Positions 26,831 to 35,049 of a stretch of 64,000 nt of DNA are shown piece by piece. Origin of the DNA: an uncultured Massilia sp. (lineage in GTDB: Bacteria > Pseudomonadota > Gammaproteobacteria > Burkholderiales > Burkholderiaceae). The position numbers and the translations under genes are program-made. Location: assembly GCA_946481275.1 (NCBI GenBank), contig CAMLMV010000013.1, forward strand, positions 1 to 64,000. Reading direction: 5' to 3'. Positions within the stretch are counted from its first letter, which is position 1; each line of letters begins with the position of its first letter. The notes below the pieces were generated by a model. It worked only from the letters and a program-made list of their open reading frames with translations, was not told the DNA's origin and searched no databases.

Positions 26831-27328
26831 TCAGCCCGCGTCGCCGGGCGCGGCCGGCGGCTGGTCGATCGCGTCGGCCAGCCTGCGCATCAGCCGCACC
26901 AGGTTGTCGAAATCGTCCTTGTCCCAGGACGCGAAGAGGGCGCGCGCCATCTTGTCGCGCGCCGCGTCGAGCGCGTCCGTCATGGCCTTGCCCTTCGGCG
27001 TGATCGACGCCAGCCGTACCCGCGCATCCGTCTCGGAAGCACGCCGTTCGACCAGGCCCAGGCTGTCCAGCTTGGCGACCTGGCGGCTGACGGTGGTGTA
27101 GTCGCGCCCCGACCGTTCGGCCAGCTCGACGACGCCGATCGGACCCAGCCGCTCGATCCCGACCAGCAGCGGAAACAGCGCCCGGTCCAGCCGGATGCCG
27201 GCTTGCCGGATGAGCTCCTCGTCGCGCTGCGGCCGGTTCATCGCGCTGACGATGCTGATCAGCGAGCCGTGCAAGTCACGCAGTTTTGCCGATATATGTG
27301 TATCTTGCACATTATTTTTCGTTGCCAT
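26831..27328 (-). CDS. MarR-family transcriptional regulator
   Basis: A 165-residue MarR-type repressor with a winged helix in the centre (IGVVELAERSGRDYTTVSRQVAKLDSLGLVERR, then DARVRLASITPKG). The ATG at 27328 is preceded by a strong GGAGAGGAG ribosome site on the minus strand. It is divergent from the FAD monooxygenase gene 52 bases away. Two near-identical 21-bp dyads lie in the intergenic region and in the first codons of this gene, which suggests autoregulation and ligand-relieved repression of the monooxygenase. Confidence 0.92.
   Translation of the reverse strand: MATKNNVQDTHISAKLRDLHGSLISIVSAMNRPQRDEELIRQAGIRLDRALFPLLVGIERLGPIGVVELAERSGRDYTTVSRQVAKLDSLGLVERRASETDARVRLASITPKGKAMTDALDAARDKMARALFASWDKDDFDNLVRLMRRLADAIDQPPAAPGDAG
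27294..27314. promoter_or_regulatory. Second MarR operator-like dyad, inside the marR 5' end
   Basis: ATATGTGTA-TCT-TGCACATTA matches the perfect intergenic palindrome at 27343 in most positions with the same 9-3-9 geometry. It lies within the first codons of the marR gene, where binding would block its own transcription. Confidence 0.55.
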
Positions 27329-27342
27329 ATACTCCTCTCCAG

Positions 27343-27363
27343 TTATGTGTATTTTACACATAA
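27343..27363. promoter_or_regulatory. Perfect MarR operator-like palindrome
   Basis: TTATGTGTA-TTT-TACACATAA is a perfect 9-3-9 inverted repeat in the 52-bp gap between the divergent marR and monooxygenase genes. Its size, AT-richness and position are typical of MarR operators. It also lies where the monooxygenase promoter must be. Confidence 0.75.
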
Positions 27364-27380
27364 GACACTGGGAGAGCGAC

Positions 27381-28877
27381 ATGGACTTCGATACCGATGT
27401 ACTGATCTGCGGCGCGGGCGCCGCCGGCCTGACCCTGGCCCTTGACCTGGCGCGGCGGGGCGTCCCGTTCCGCCTGGTCGAGCGGCAGGACGCGCCATTT
27501 GGCGGCTCGCGCGGCAAGGGCATCCAGCCCCGCACGCTGGAAGTCTTCGAGGACCTCGGCATCGTCGACCGGGCGGTGGCGCTGGGTGGGCCGTATCCGC
27601 CGCAACGGGTGTACGCCGCGGACGGCAGTCATGTGCAGGCGCCCCTCGCCGCGGAACCGGCCGCGACGCCGGCGGAACCGTACGGCACGCCGCTGATGCT
27701 GCCGCAATACCTGACCGAGCAGGTGATGCGCGAACGCCTGCTGGCGCTGGGACAACGGGTCGAATCCGGCCTCGCGCTCACGGGCCTGGCGCAGGACGCG
27801 GAAGGCGTCGCGGTCACGCTCACGGGGCCCGGCGGCGAGTCGCGCCTGCGTGCACGCTACGTCGCCGGCACGGACGGCGGACGCAGCACGGTGCGCCACC
27901 TGCTCGACATCGGCTTCCCCGGCAAGACGATGAACGTGCGGGCCCTGGTGGCGGACGTGGCGCTCACCGGTCTCGACCGCGACGCCTGGCATCGCTTCAA
28001 TGGCGACGACATGGCGCGCCGGCTCGAGGTGTGTCCGCTCGCGGGCACGGACCTGTTCCAGATCCAGGCGCCGGTCCCGTCCAAGGGCGACGTCGACCTG
28101 TCGGCGCAGGCCCTGGACGCGATGGTCAGGGACCGGACCGGCCGCGGCGACGTGCACGTGGCCGGCGTGTCCTGGGCCTCGGCGTATACGATGAATGCCC
28201 GCCTGGCCGACCGCTATCGCGTGGGGCGGGTGTTCCTGGCCGGCGACGCGGCACACACGCATCCGCCCACGGGCGGGCAGGGATTGAACACCAGCGTGCA
28301 GGATGCGTACAACCTCGGCTGGAAGCTGGCGGCCGTGCTCGCGGGCGCGCCGGACGATTTGCTGGACACTTACGAGGCTGAGCGCCGCCCGGTCGCCGCC
28401 GCGATGCTGCAGCTGTCCACGGCGCTGCTGGACGCCGCGCGCCGCGGCGGAGAGATGCGCCGCGGGCGCGAAGTGCGGCAGCTCGACCTGGCGTACCCCG
28501 ATTCGCCCTTGTCGTTCGCGCAGCCGGCGCGTGCGCACGGCGTGCGGGCCGGCGACCGGGCGCCGGACGCCGTCGTGCTGGGCGCGGGCGGGCAGCCGAC
28601 GCGGCTCTTCACGCTGTTCGCGGGCCCGCACTGGACCTTGCTGGGCCGCGATGTCGCACCCGGCGTCGCGGCTGCGCTGCGGCGTCCCGGCCTGCGCCTG
28701 CACCTGTTCGGCGCGCGCGGCGACGTGATCGACGTGCACGGGCATGTCCAGGCAGCGTATGGGCTGGACCCCGGGGAGCTCGTGCTGGTGCGTCCGGATG
28801 GTTACGTCGGCGCGATCGCCGCGTCTGTCCACGCCGATGCGCTGGCTGCCTACATGCGCCGTGCCGGCCTGTCCTGA
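27381..28877 (+). CDS. FAD-dependent aromatic-ring monooxygenase
   Basis: A 498-residue group A flavoprotein hydroxylase of the PheA/TetX/Rox type. The FAD-binding GxGxxG is GAGAAGL near residue 12. The NAD(P)H/FAD DG motif is GTDGGRSTVRHLL. The GD motif is GDAAHTHPPTGGQGLNTSVQDAYNLGWKL. A C-terminal thioredoxin-like fold, as in phenol hydroxylases, follows from about 390. Such enzymes hydroxylate aromatic compounds or antibiotics such as rifampicin; the substrate is not identifiable. The gene is controlled by the divergent MarR protein, and its 3' end overlaps the convergent Lnt-like gene by 28 bases. Confidence 0.92.
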   Translation: MDFDTDVLICGAGAAGLTLALDLARRGVPFRLVERQDAPFGGSRGKGIQPRTLEVFEDLGIVDRAVALGGPYPPQRVYAADGSHVQAPLAAEPAATPAEPYGTPLMLPQYLTEQVMRERLLALGQRVESGLALTGLAQDAEGVAVTLTGPGGESRLRARYVAGTDGGRSTVRHLLDIGFPGKTMNVRALVADVALTGLDRDAWHRFNGDDMARRLEVCPLAGTDLFQIQAPVPSKGDVDLSAQALDAMVRDRTGRGDVHVAGVSWASAYTMNARLADRYRVGRVFLAGDAAHTHPPTGGQGLNTSVQDAYNLGWKLAAVLAGAPDDLLDTYEAERRPVAAAMLQLSTALLDAARRGGEMRRGREVRQLDLAYPDSPLSFAQPARAHGVRAGDRAPDAVVLGAGGQPTRLFTLFAGPHWTLLGRDVAPGVAAALRRPGLRLHLFGARGDVIDVHGHVQAAYGLDPGELVLVRPDGYVGAIAASVHADALAAYMRRAGLS

Positions 28878-30235
28878 ACGCGCCGCCAGCGCCGGGCCAA
28901 CAGCGCCAGCAGCACCAGCCACGCCGCCACCGTGACCTGGGCGAAGACATCGCCGATGCGGCTGTAGACCGTGCCGCCGCGTCCCGCCGGCAGGTCGCCC
29001 ACGAGCATGGCCGGCGCGTGCATGGTGCGGCGTTCGGCGACGATGCGGCCGTGCGCATCGCTCAACGTCATCAGGCCTTGCGAGGCCGAGCGCGCCACCG
29101 CGAATCCGTTCTCGACGCCGCGCACGAGGGCCATGCGGCCGTGCAGATACGCGTCGCGGTCGAAGTCCCACGCGGGCACCAGCATCAGGCCGACGTCGCG
29201 CCGGCCGTACAGGCGCAGGTCCTGGGCGAAATCCATGTCCTTGCAGATGGCGATACCGGCAGGAAGGCCGCCGAGCTGCGTGACCAGTTCGGTCGTTCCC
29301 CGCACGTAGTCCGCTTCGTAGCCCGGCACCATGCGCTTCTTCAGGTAGGTGGCGACTGGCGTGCCGGGACGGTACAGCGCGGCGATGTTCAGCCGGCCGC
29401 CTTGCGGCGCAGGCCCGTCGAGGCCGGCGACGACGCTGCTCCCCGCCGGCGGCGCGAGGACCGTGCCGGCCGCGAGGATTTTTTCCGGCACGACGATGGC
29501 CGCCGGCGCGTGCGTGGCGGCCGCGGCGATCTGGCGCGCGAACGCGGCCGCGACGTCCGGTCCCGCCTCGGGGTGATTGAACACGCGTCCCGCGTAGCGG
29601 TCGTCGCTCAGCAGGGCGATGCGCACGGACGGCCCGGCCGGCTGCGCCAGCTGCCAGACGCCGTAGGCCAGGGCCGCGAGCACCGGCACCGACCACGCCA
29701 GCGTCCCCGGCACGTCGCGCGGCTGCACATGGAGGACGGCGAGTCCGGCCGGGATCAGGGCCGCGAGGAAGGACAGGCCGGGCACGCCGGCCAGCGATGC
29801 CGCCTGCAGCAGCGGCAGGACATCGACCAGCGTGTAGCCGAGGGCGAAGAAGCTGCCGTTCGGCGAGACGAGGCTGTGCAGGTAATCGATGGCCGCGAGC
29901 ATCGCGGCGAATCCGAGCGGGGCCACGCCGGCCGGAAAGCGCCGGTACAGGGCGCGCATGAACAGCGCTGCGAGCATGAACACGAGCGCCTGGGCGACCG
30001 CAAGGCCATAGACCATCGGCAGGAGCCGGCCATAGAACCACATGGGCCCGGCCTCCGCCATCCATCCCGCCACGAACGCGAGGAGGGCCGCGTCCCGCGG
30101 ACGCGGCGCGCGCAGGGCCAGCACCAGCAGCGGCACGTACGCGACGAGCGCCAGCCAGCCGAACTGTCCGGTGTCGCGGCTGATTGCCAGCACGGCGCCG
30201 CACAGCAGCGCGGCCAGGACGTTCCATCGTGTCAT
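28850..30235 (-). CDS. Lnt-like membrane nitrilase-superfamily protein
   Basis: A 461-residue protein built like apolipoprotein N-acyltransferase: about six N-terminal membrane helices, a nitrilase domain (about 200-430) and a final membrane helix. The Glu-Lys-Cys catalytic triad is present as Glu251 (VVPEKILA), Lys299 (YLKKRMVPGYE) and Cys331 (AICKDMDF). Canonical Lnt has different residues around these positions and is usually about 500 residues long, so this may be a paralogue that acylates another target. It overlaps the stop of the TetR gene (ATGA), forming a tetR-lnt-like operon. It probably acts at the periplasmic face of the inner membrane. Confidence 0.8.
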   Translation of the reverse strand: MTRWNVLAALLCGAVLAISRDTGQFGWLALVAYVPLLVLALRAPRPRDAALLAFVAGWMAEAGPMWFYGRLLPMVYGLAVAQALVFMLAALFMRALYRRFPAGVAPLGFAAMLAAIDYLHSLVSPNGSFFALGYTLVDVLPLLQAASLAGVPGLSFLAALIPAGLAVLHVQPRDVPGTLAWSVPVLAALAYGVWQLAQPAGPSVRIALLSDDRYAGRVFNHPEAGPDVAAAFARQIAAAATHAPAAIVVPEKILAAGTVLAPPAGSSVVAGLDGPAPQGGRLNIAALYRPGTPVATYLKKRMVPGYEADYVRGTTELVTQLGGLPAGIAICKDMDFAQDLRLYGRRDVGLMLVPAWDFDRDAYLHGRMALVRGVENGFAVARSASQGLMTLSDAHGRIVAERRTMHAPAMLVGDLPAGRGGTVYSRIGDVFAQVTVAAWLVLLALLARRWRRVQDRPARRM

Positions 30236-30804
30236 TCGTCTTGCTCCTTCAGGTAGATGCGCGCCGCCGAGCGCAGGCACAGCGCCGTGAATTCGGTCCG
30301 CGACATGTTGAACCGCCCGGAACGGTGCAGGCCCACGAGCCCCTGCAGCACGCCCCACACGCCCATCGCCAGTTCCAGCGGCGGCCCCGTGCGCACGAGT
30401 CCCGCAGCCTGGCCTTCGGCGAGCCGCTGCGCGAAGCCGCCGATGACGGGAGACCGTCCCGCCTCGAAGTCTTCCGGATAGATGCGTTCGGCGCGCGTCT
30501 TGAGCACGAAGGCGGCATCGAACAGTGCCGGCTCGTCCAGTGCGAAATCGACGAACGCCGTCGCGAGGGCGTCGAATCCCGCCAGCAGCGGCAGGCCGGC
30601 ATATGCCTGGACACGGTGTTGCCACAGGTCGAGCGCATGGGCGCCAACGGTTTGCAGCAGGGCGGCCTTGTCGGCGAAATGGCGGTACACGGCCATCGGC
30701 GTGATGCCGGCTTTCTGGCCGACGGCGCGCAGGCTCAATCCCTCCAGCCCTTTCGCTTCGAGTTCACTGATGGCTATCGCCAGGATGCGTTCCTTGGTGG
30801 TCAT
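30232..30804 (-). CDS. TetR-family transcriptional regulator
   Basis: A 190-residue TetR-type repressor. The helix-turn-helix (GLSLRAVGQKAGITPMAVYRHFADKAALL) is near residue 30, and a C-terminal ligand domain of the TetR_C type follows. I start it at the ATG at 30804 because a perfect palindrome covers this start and the N-terminus MTTKERILAIA is typical; an upstream in-frame ATG at 30834 would add ten residues. The stop overlaps the Lnt-like start, so the two are co-translated and probably co-repressed. Confidence 0.92.
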   Translation of the reverse strand: MTTKERILAIAISELEAKGLEGLSLRAVGQKAGITPMAVYRHFADKAALLQTVGAHALDLWQHRVQAYAGLPLLAGFDALATAFVDFALDEPALFDAAFVLKTRAERIYPEDFEAGRSPVIGGFAQRLAEGQAAGLVRTGPPLELAMGVWGVLQGLVGLHRSGRFNMSRTEFTALCLRSAARIYLKEQDE

Positions 30805-30821
30805 GTATACACTGTATACAT
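30803..30821. promoter_or_regulatory. Perfect TetR operator-like palindrome over the tetR start
   Basis: ATGTATACA-C-TGTATACAT is a perfect 19-bp palindrome overlapping the tetR ATG (30802-30804). Repeated GTATAC half-sites are common in TetR-family operators. Binding here would autoregulate tetR and the Lnt-like gene. Confidence 0.75.
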
Positions 30822-30930
30822 GCATTTGCAACAACGCAAGCGGTTCCGGGCTCGTTCGTAAATACGGAAGTTGAACTTTTCCGGCAGCGGGCGTACTTTT
30901 CTACTCACGGTCGTCGGGGAGGGCCGAGCA

Positions 30931-33642
30931 ATGTATCGCAGACTGTTGACGTACTTGCGAGCACGCGTCGCGACAGCGCGCCATGCACGGGACGGCGCCC
31001 CTGCATTCTGGCGGCAGAGCCTGTGGCGCCTGCTGGCGTGGCCGCTGGGCGCGGCGGTCGTGCTGGGGCTCGGCTGGTTCTTCCTGTTCCAGCGCCTGGA
31101 GGCCGAGCGCAGCGAACTCGAACTCAAGACGCTGCAGAACGCACGCTCGCTCGCGGGCGGCTACGCCGGGCAGATCCAGCGGGCCGCCGACACGATCGAA
31201 CAGACGCTCCGGTTCGTGAAATACGATTGGGAGACCAGGCAGGGCGGCATGCACCTGGGCTATGCGGACGAGCATGGCCTGTTTCTCGACGGGTCGCGCC
31301 TGCTCGTGGCGATCGTCGATGGCGACGGCCGGGTGTTGACCTCGACCGCGCCGACGACGATGTCCCGCAGTGCCGTCGCCTACATCCTGCCCCGGGTCCG
31401 CAGCGGCATGCCGGTCAATTTCTTTGTGGACGAGGTTCCGGTCGCGGGACGCGGCGGCGACAGGCACCGCTTGCTGTTCGCATGGGAGTTGTCGGACCAC
31501 GACGGCAGGTTCGCGGCCGCCATCGTCGTCGCGGTCGATCCCGCCTATTTCACGATGGGCGATGCGGACGCGGTGTTCCGCCAGGACGGCCTGCTGGCCA
31601 TCGTCGGCGACGACGGGCGCACGCGCGCGCTGCGGTCGGAAGGACCGGCGGGCACCGTCCGCAAACCGGAGTTCGTGCATGCGCCGCCGCTGCCGCAGTC
31701 GTCCGGCAGTGCACGGGTCGACGGGCCGGCATGGTTCGGCGACGGCCGGCCGCGCTTCGTCGGCTGGGAACACGTGGACCGGCGCGGCGTGAACGCGGTA
31801 GTGGGACTCGATGCCGAAGCCGCCCTGGCGCCATGGACCGCGATGCGCGCCGCGTGGACCGGCAGCGCGTGGGCGGGCACGGCGACGGTCCTGCTGTTCA
31901 CCGTGCTCGCGATGAGCAATTCGCTGCGCCTGGCGCGCCGCGACCGCGACCTGCGCGTGATCCGCGACACGTACCGGATGGCCACCGAGGCCAGCAACGA
32001 AGGCTTCTACATGCTGCGTCCGCAATGGGACGAGGACGGCGCGGTGACCGATTTCGAGATCATCGACTGCAACCGGCGCGCCGCGGAACTGGTGGCGCGC
32101 GACCGCCGGGACCTGATCGGCAGGAAGGTGACGGAACTGTACGAAGGCGAGGCCCTCGCGACGCGCATGGACAGCCTGCGGCGCGCGATGGAAAGCGGCT
32201 ACAACGAGGTGACGCTGGGCCGCCCGCACGAGAGCTTCCCCGCCAGTTGGGTGACCCTCAAGATGTTCCGCTACGGCGACAACCTCGCCGTCTCGGCCCG
32301 CGACGTCACCGCGGAACGCGCCCACGAAGAAGAACTGCTCCGGCGCAGCAACGAAGACCCGCTCACGCGCCTGCCGAACCGCTACTGGGTCGAGGGCCAT
32401 CTGCGCGATGCGATTGCCCGGGCCGAGAAGGACGACAGGATGTTCGCGCTGCTGTTCATCGACCTGGACGGCTTCAAGGCCATCAACGACACGTGGGGCC
32501 ATGCCGCCGGCGACGAGCTGTTGTGCACGGCCGCGCACCGCCTGAAGGAAGCGGTCCGGCCGCACGATTGCGTGACGCGCTTCGGCGGCGACGAGTTCGT
32601 GATCGTGCTCGAGAACATCGCCGACGCCCTCGACGCGGCCCAGGCGAGCGAGCGAATCCAGCGCGCCTTCCGCCGCAGCATCCGGCTGTCCTATGGCGAG
32701 TACGTGGTGGGCACCTCGATCGGCATCAGCCTGTTTCCCGCCGACGGCAAGGAACCGCGCGCGCTGCTGCAGAACGCCGACGTCGCGATGTACTCGGCGA
32801 AGATGAACGAGCGGGGCAGTTACCGCTTCTTCGACGGCAAGTTCCACGACCAGCTGAAGGCGCGCCTGGAACGCATCCGCGAACTGCGCCACGCGCTGGC
32901 GGCCGACCAGTTCGTCATGTACTACGAACCGCGCGTGAACCTGGCGGACGGCTCGATCACCAGCCTCGAAGCGCTCGTGCGCTGGGTGCACCCGACGCGG
33001 GGCGTCGTTTCGCCCGCCGAATTCGTCCCCCTCGTGGAGGAAACGGGCCTGGTGCTCAAGCTCGGCGATCTCGTGATCGACAAGGTGTGCGCCCAGCTGG
33101 CCCGCTGGGCGAAGAACGGCGACAAGCTCGTGCCCGTGTCGATCAACATCTCGCCGCGCCAGTTCAACGACACGGACGTCGCGCAGACGCTGCGGCGGGC
33201 GCTGGAACACCACGCGGTCGACCCGCGCCTGGTCGAGGTCGAGCTGACGGAGTCGTCCGTGATGAACGAGACGGCGTCGGTCCTGAGCGCGATCCAGGCG
33301 ATCCGCCAGACCGGGATCAAGGTGCTGCTGGACGATTTCGGCACCGGCTATTCGTCGTTGTCGCAGCTGTACAAACTGAATTTCGACGGACTCAAGATCG
33401 ACCGCGCCTTCATCGTCCAGCTCGGCAAGACCGAGGGCGGGATCGTGATCGTCCGCGCGATCGTCACCATGGCGCGCGCGCTCGCGATGCGGGTCGTCGC
33501 GGAAGGCGTCGAGACGATGGAGCAGGTCGACATGCTGCGCGCGCTCGATTGCGACGAGATCCAGGGCTGGCTGATTTCGAAGGCGATGCCGCCGGCGGAA
33601 TCGCAGCCGGTGGCGCGCAATTTCGTGCTGCAGGAGGCGTAG
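30931..33642 (+). CDS. Membrane PAS-GGDEF-EAL c-di-GMP protein
   Basis: A 903-residue inner-membrane protein. Helices near 35-53 and 311-329 enclose a periplasmic Cache-like sensor. A PAS domain (about 340-470) precedes a cyclase domain with GGDEF at 552-556 and RPHD (543-546) as the inhibitory site. The EAL domain has EAL at 680-682 and DDFGTGYSS. The usual YxQPxV start of the EAL domain reads YYEPRV, a Gln-to-Glu change. The ATG at 30931 follows a GGGGAGGG ribosome site; an upstream TTG at 30871 would add 20 non-family residues. It is convergent with the tonB gene three bases away. Confidence 0.92.
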   Translation: MYRRLLTYLRARVATARHARDGAPAFWRQSLWRLLAWPLGAAVVLGLGWFFLFQRLEAERSELELKTLQNARSLAGGYAGQIQRAADTIEQTLRFVKYDWETRQGGMHLGYADEHGLFLDGSRLLVAIVDGDGRVLTSTAPTTMSRSAVAYILPRVRSGMPVNFFVDEVPVAGRGGDRHRLLFAWELSDHDGRFAAAIVVAVDPAYFTMGDADAVFRQDGLLAIVGDDGRTRALRSEGPAGTVRKPEFVHAPPLPQSSGSARVDGPAWFGDGRPRFVGWEHVDRRGVNAVVGLDAEAALAPWTAMRAAWTGSAWAGTATVLLFTVLAMSNSLRLARRDRDLRVIRDTYRMATEASNEGFYMLRPQWDEDGAVTDFEIIDCNRRAAELVARDRRDLIGRKVTELYEGEALATRMDSLRRAMESGYNEVTLGRPHESFPASWVTLKMFRYGDNLAVSARDVTAERAHEEELLRRSNEDPLTRLPNRYWVEGHLRDAIARAEKDDRMFALLFIDLDGFKAINDTWGHAAGDELLCTAAHRLKEAVRPHDCVTRFGGDEFVIVLENIADALDAAQASERIQRAFRRSIRLSYGEYVVGTSIGISLFPADGKEPRALLQNADVAMYSAKMNERGSYRFFDGKFHDQLKARLERIRELRHALAADQFVMYYEPRVNLADGSITSLEALVRWVHPTRGVVSPAEFVPLVEETGLVLKLGDLVIDKVCAQLARWAKNGDKLVPVSINISPRQFNDTDVAQTLRRALEHHAVDPRLVEVELTESSVMNETASVLSAIQAIRQTGIKVLLDDFGTGYSSLSQLYKLNFDGLKIDRAFIVQLGKTEGGIVIVRAIVTMARALAMRVVAEGVETMEQVDMLRALDCDEIQGWLISKAMPPAESQPVARNFVLQEA

Positions 33643-33645
33643 GCG

Positions 33646-34335
33646 TCACCGGTTCACCCACGAAAACCGGAACGGCTCCCACGACGGGACCGGGACCTTG
33701 TCGACCGTCGCCGCCACGAAATGGCATTTGCGCGCACTTGCCAGCGCGGTCCGATCGAGGATGGGTTCGCCGCTCGACCGCGCAACGCGCGCATCCGTCA
33801 CCCAGCCGTCGACGTTGATCAGCACCGCCAGGATGACGTCGCCAGCGAGCCCGCGCTGTTCGGCGGACCACGGCAATCTCGGACGTGCGCAATTGTCCGG
33901 ATTGACCACGGCGCGCACTCTGACGGGGACGCGGCCGCCAGCGCCGCCGCCCGCTCCCTCGCCCTTGTCGCCGGCCCCGGCGGTGCCGTCGCCGTCGGGC
34001 CTGCCGCCGGCCGGCTCCACCGGCACGGCATTGTCGACGATCGTGGCCGCCACTTCGGTGCGCGGCACGACCTCGATGTCGCGCGGCGGCGGCGCGGCGG
34101 CTTCACGTCCCGTGGGCCGCTGCCTGTTCTTGCGCCGCCGCGGCGGCGGTGGCGGCGGTGGTTCGACGATCTTCGGCGCAACGAGGGTCAGCAGCATGAC
34201 GGTTTGCGGCGCCCTCGGGCGCTCGATGCGGTCGTGGGACACGAAGGCGAACAGGGCCAGCACGTGGAGGACGAAAACGATGGCAATCCTGGGCAGCGCG
34301 CGCCGTGGACGGTCGAATGCAGTGTGGGGTCGCAC
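33646..34335 (-). CDS. TonB energy-transducer protein
   Basis: A 229-residue TonB-type protein. One N-terminal membrane helix (about 17-31) is followed by a Pro-rich and Arg-rich periplasmic spacer (PPPPPPPRRRKNR), a Gly-rich stretch (GAGGGAGGRVPV) and a C-terminal TonB_C domain (about 145-229, with AVLINVDGWVTDARVARSSG). It would couple the inner-membrane proton gradient to outer-membrane receptors. The start is GTG at 34335, with a GGAGAAGG ribosome site. No exbB or exbD is adjacent. Confidence 0.85.
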   Translation of the reverse strand: MRPHTAFDRPRRALPRIAIVFVLHVLALFAFVSHDRIERPRAPQTVMLLTLVAPKIVEPPPPPPPRRRKNRQRPTGREAAAPPPRDIEVVPRTEVAATIVDNAVPVEPAGGRPDGDGTAGAGDKGEGAGGGAGGRVPVRVRAVVNPDNCARPRLPWSAEQRGLAGDVILAVLINVDGWVTDARVARSSGEPILDRTALASARKCHFVAATVDKVPVPSWEPFRFSWVNR

Positions 34336-34482
34336 GATAACCTTCTCCGGCTACAGTGATTATCCATGTTATGGCAACAATGCTGAGTTGCCAATGCGGA
34401 TGGGATATGCGCGCATCCGCCCGAACCGCCGCGCCCTGCGACTGTCCAACATTGGCCCATGCAACTTCTTGAAGGACCTCAT

Positions 34483-34878
34483 ATGGCTAAGTTTCTGGTT
34501 GAAGCGAGCTATCTCAGCGAGGGGATCAACGGCCTGTTGAAGGAAGGCGGCACGCGGCGGCGCGAGGCTGTCGATCAATTATTCCACTCGCTCGGCGGGA
34601 AGGTCGAAGCCTTTTACTTCGTGTTCGGCGACAGGGATGTCGTCATCATCGGCGAGCTTCCCGACAACGCCACCGCCGCGGCGCTGGCGCTCAGGGTCGA
34701 TGCCGCCGGCGTCACCACGTGCAAGACGACGGTGCTGCTGACGCCCCAGGAAATCGACGCGGCCGTGACCAAGACCGTCACCTATCGTCCACCAGGCCAT
34801 GACATGCCCCCCGAGGTCGCCAACTGGGAAGGCGAGGGTGGGCACCTTGCGCCAGATGCGCAAGGTGGAAATGAATAA
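34483..34878 (+). CDS. GYD-domain protein
   Basis: A 131-residue cytoplasmic protein of the GYD family. It begins MAKFLVEASYLSEGINGLL and contains EAVDQLFHSLGGKVEAFYFVFGDRDVVIIGELPD, the GG...GxxD pattern of the family. The fold is a small alpha-beta ferredoxin-like domain of unknown activity, widespread in proteobacteria. The ATG at 34483 has a GAAGGA ribosome site. It ends just before a terminator shared with tRNA-Lys copy B. Confidence 0.85.
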   Translation: MAKFLVEASYLSEGINGLLKEGGTRRREAVDQLFHSLGGKVEAFYFVFGDRDVVIIGELPDNATAAALALRVDAAGVTTCKTTVLLTPQEIDAAVTKTVTYRPPGHDMPPEVANWEGEGGHLAPDAQGGNE

Positions 34879-34890
34879 ACGGGAATATTG

Positions 34891-34927
34891 AAAACAAAAA
34901 CGCCAGCTCGTGAAAGCTGGCGTTTTC
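34891..34927. terminator. Bidirectional intrinsic terminator
   Basis: ACGCCAGCT (34900-34908) pairs with AGCTGGCGT (34915-34923) around a CGTGAA loop, with A-rich sequence on the left and TTTT on the right. It serves the GYD gene on the plus strand and tRNA-Lys copy B on the minus strand. It is nearly identical to the element at 35280. Confidence 0.88.
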
Positions 34928-34936
34928 GTTGAATCT

Positions 34937-35012
34937 TGGTAGGCCGTGCTGGGCTCGAACCAGCGACCAACGGATTAAAAGTCCGCTGCTCTACCAACTG
35001 AGCTAACGACCC
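34937..35012 (-). tRNA. tRNA-Lys (UUU), copy B
   Basis: Identical in all 76 bases to copies A and C: anticodon UUU, encoded CCA. Its terminator and the spacer to it are also near-identical to those of copy C. Confidence 0.98.
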
Positions 35013-35023
35013 GAAGAGGCAGC

Positions 35024-35029
35024 ATTATA
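35024..35029 (-). promoter_or_regulatory. -10 box of tRNA-Lys copy B
   Basis: TATAAT on the minus strand, 11 bases before the tRNA 5' end, in the context GCTATAATGCTGCC shared with copy A. Confidence 0.75.
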
Positions 35030-35049
35030 GCGGCTCGGCCGCCGTTCGC

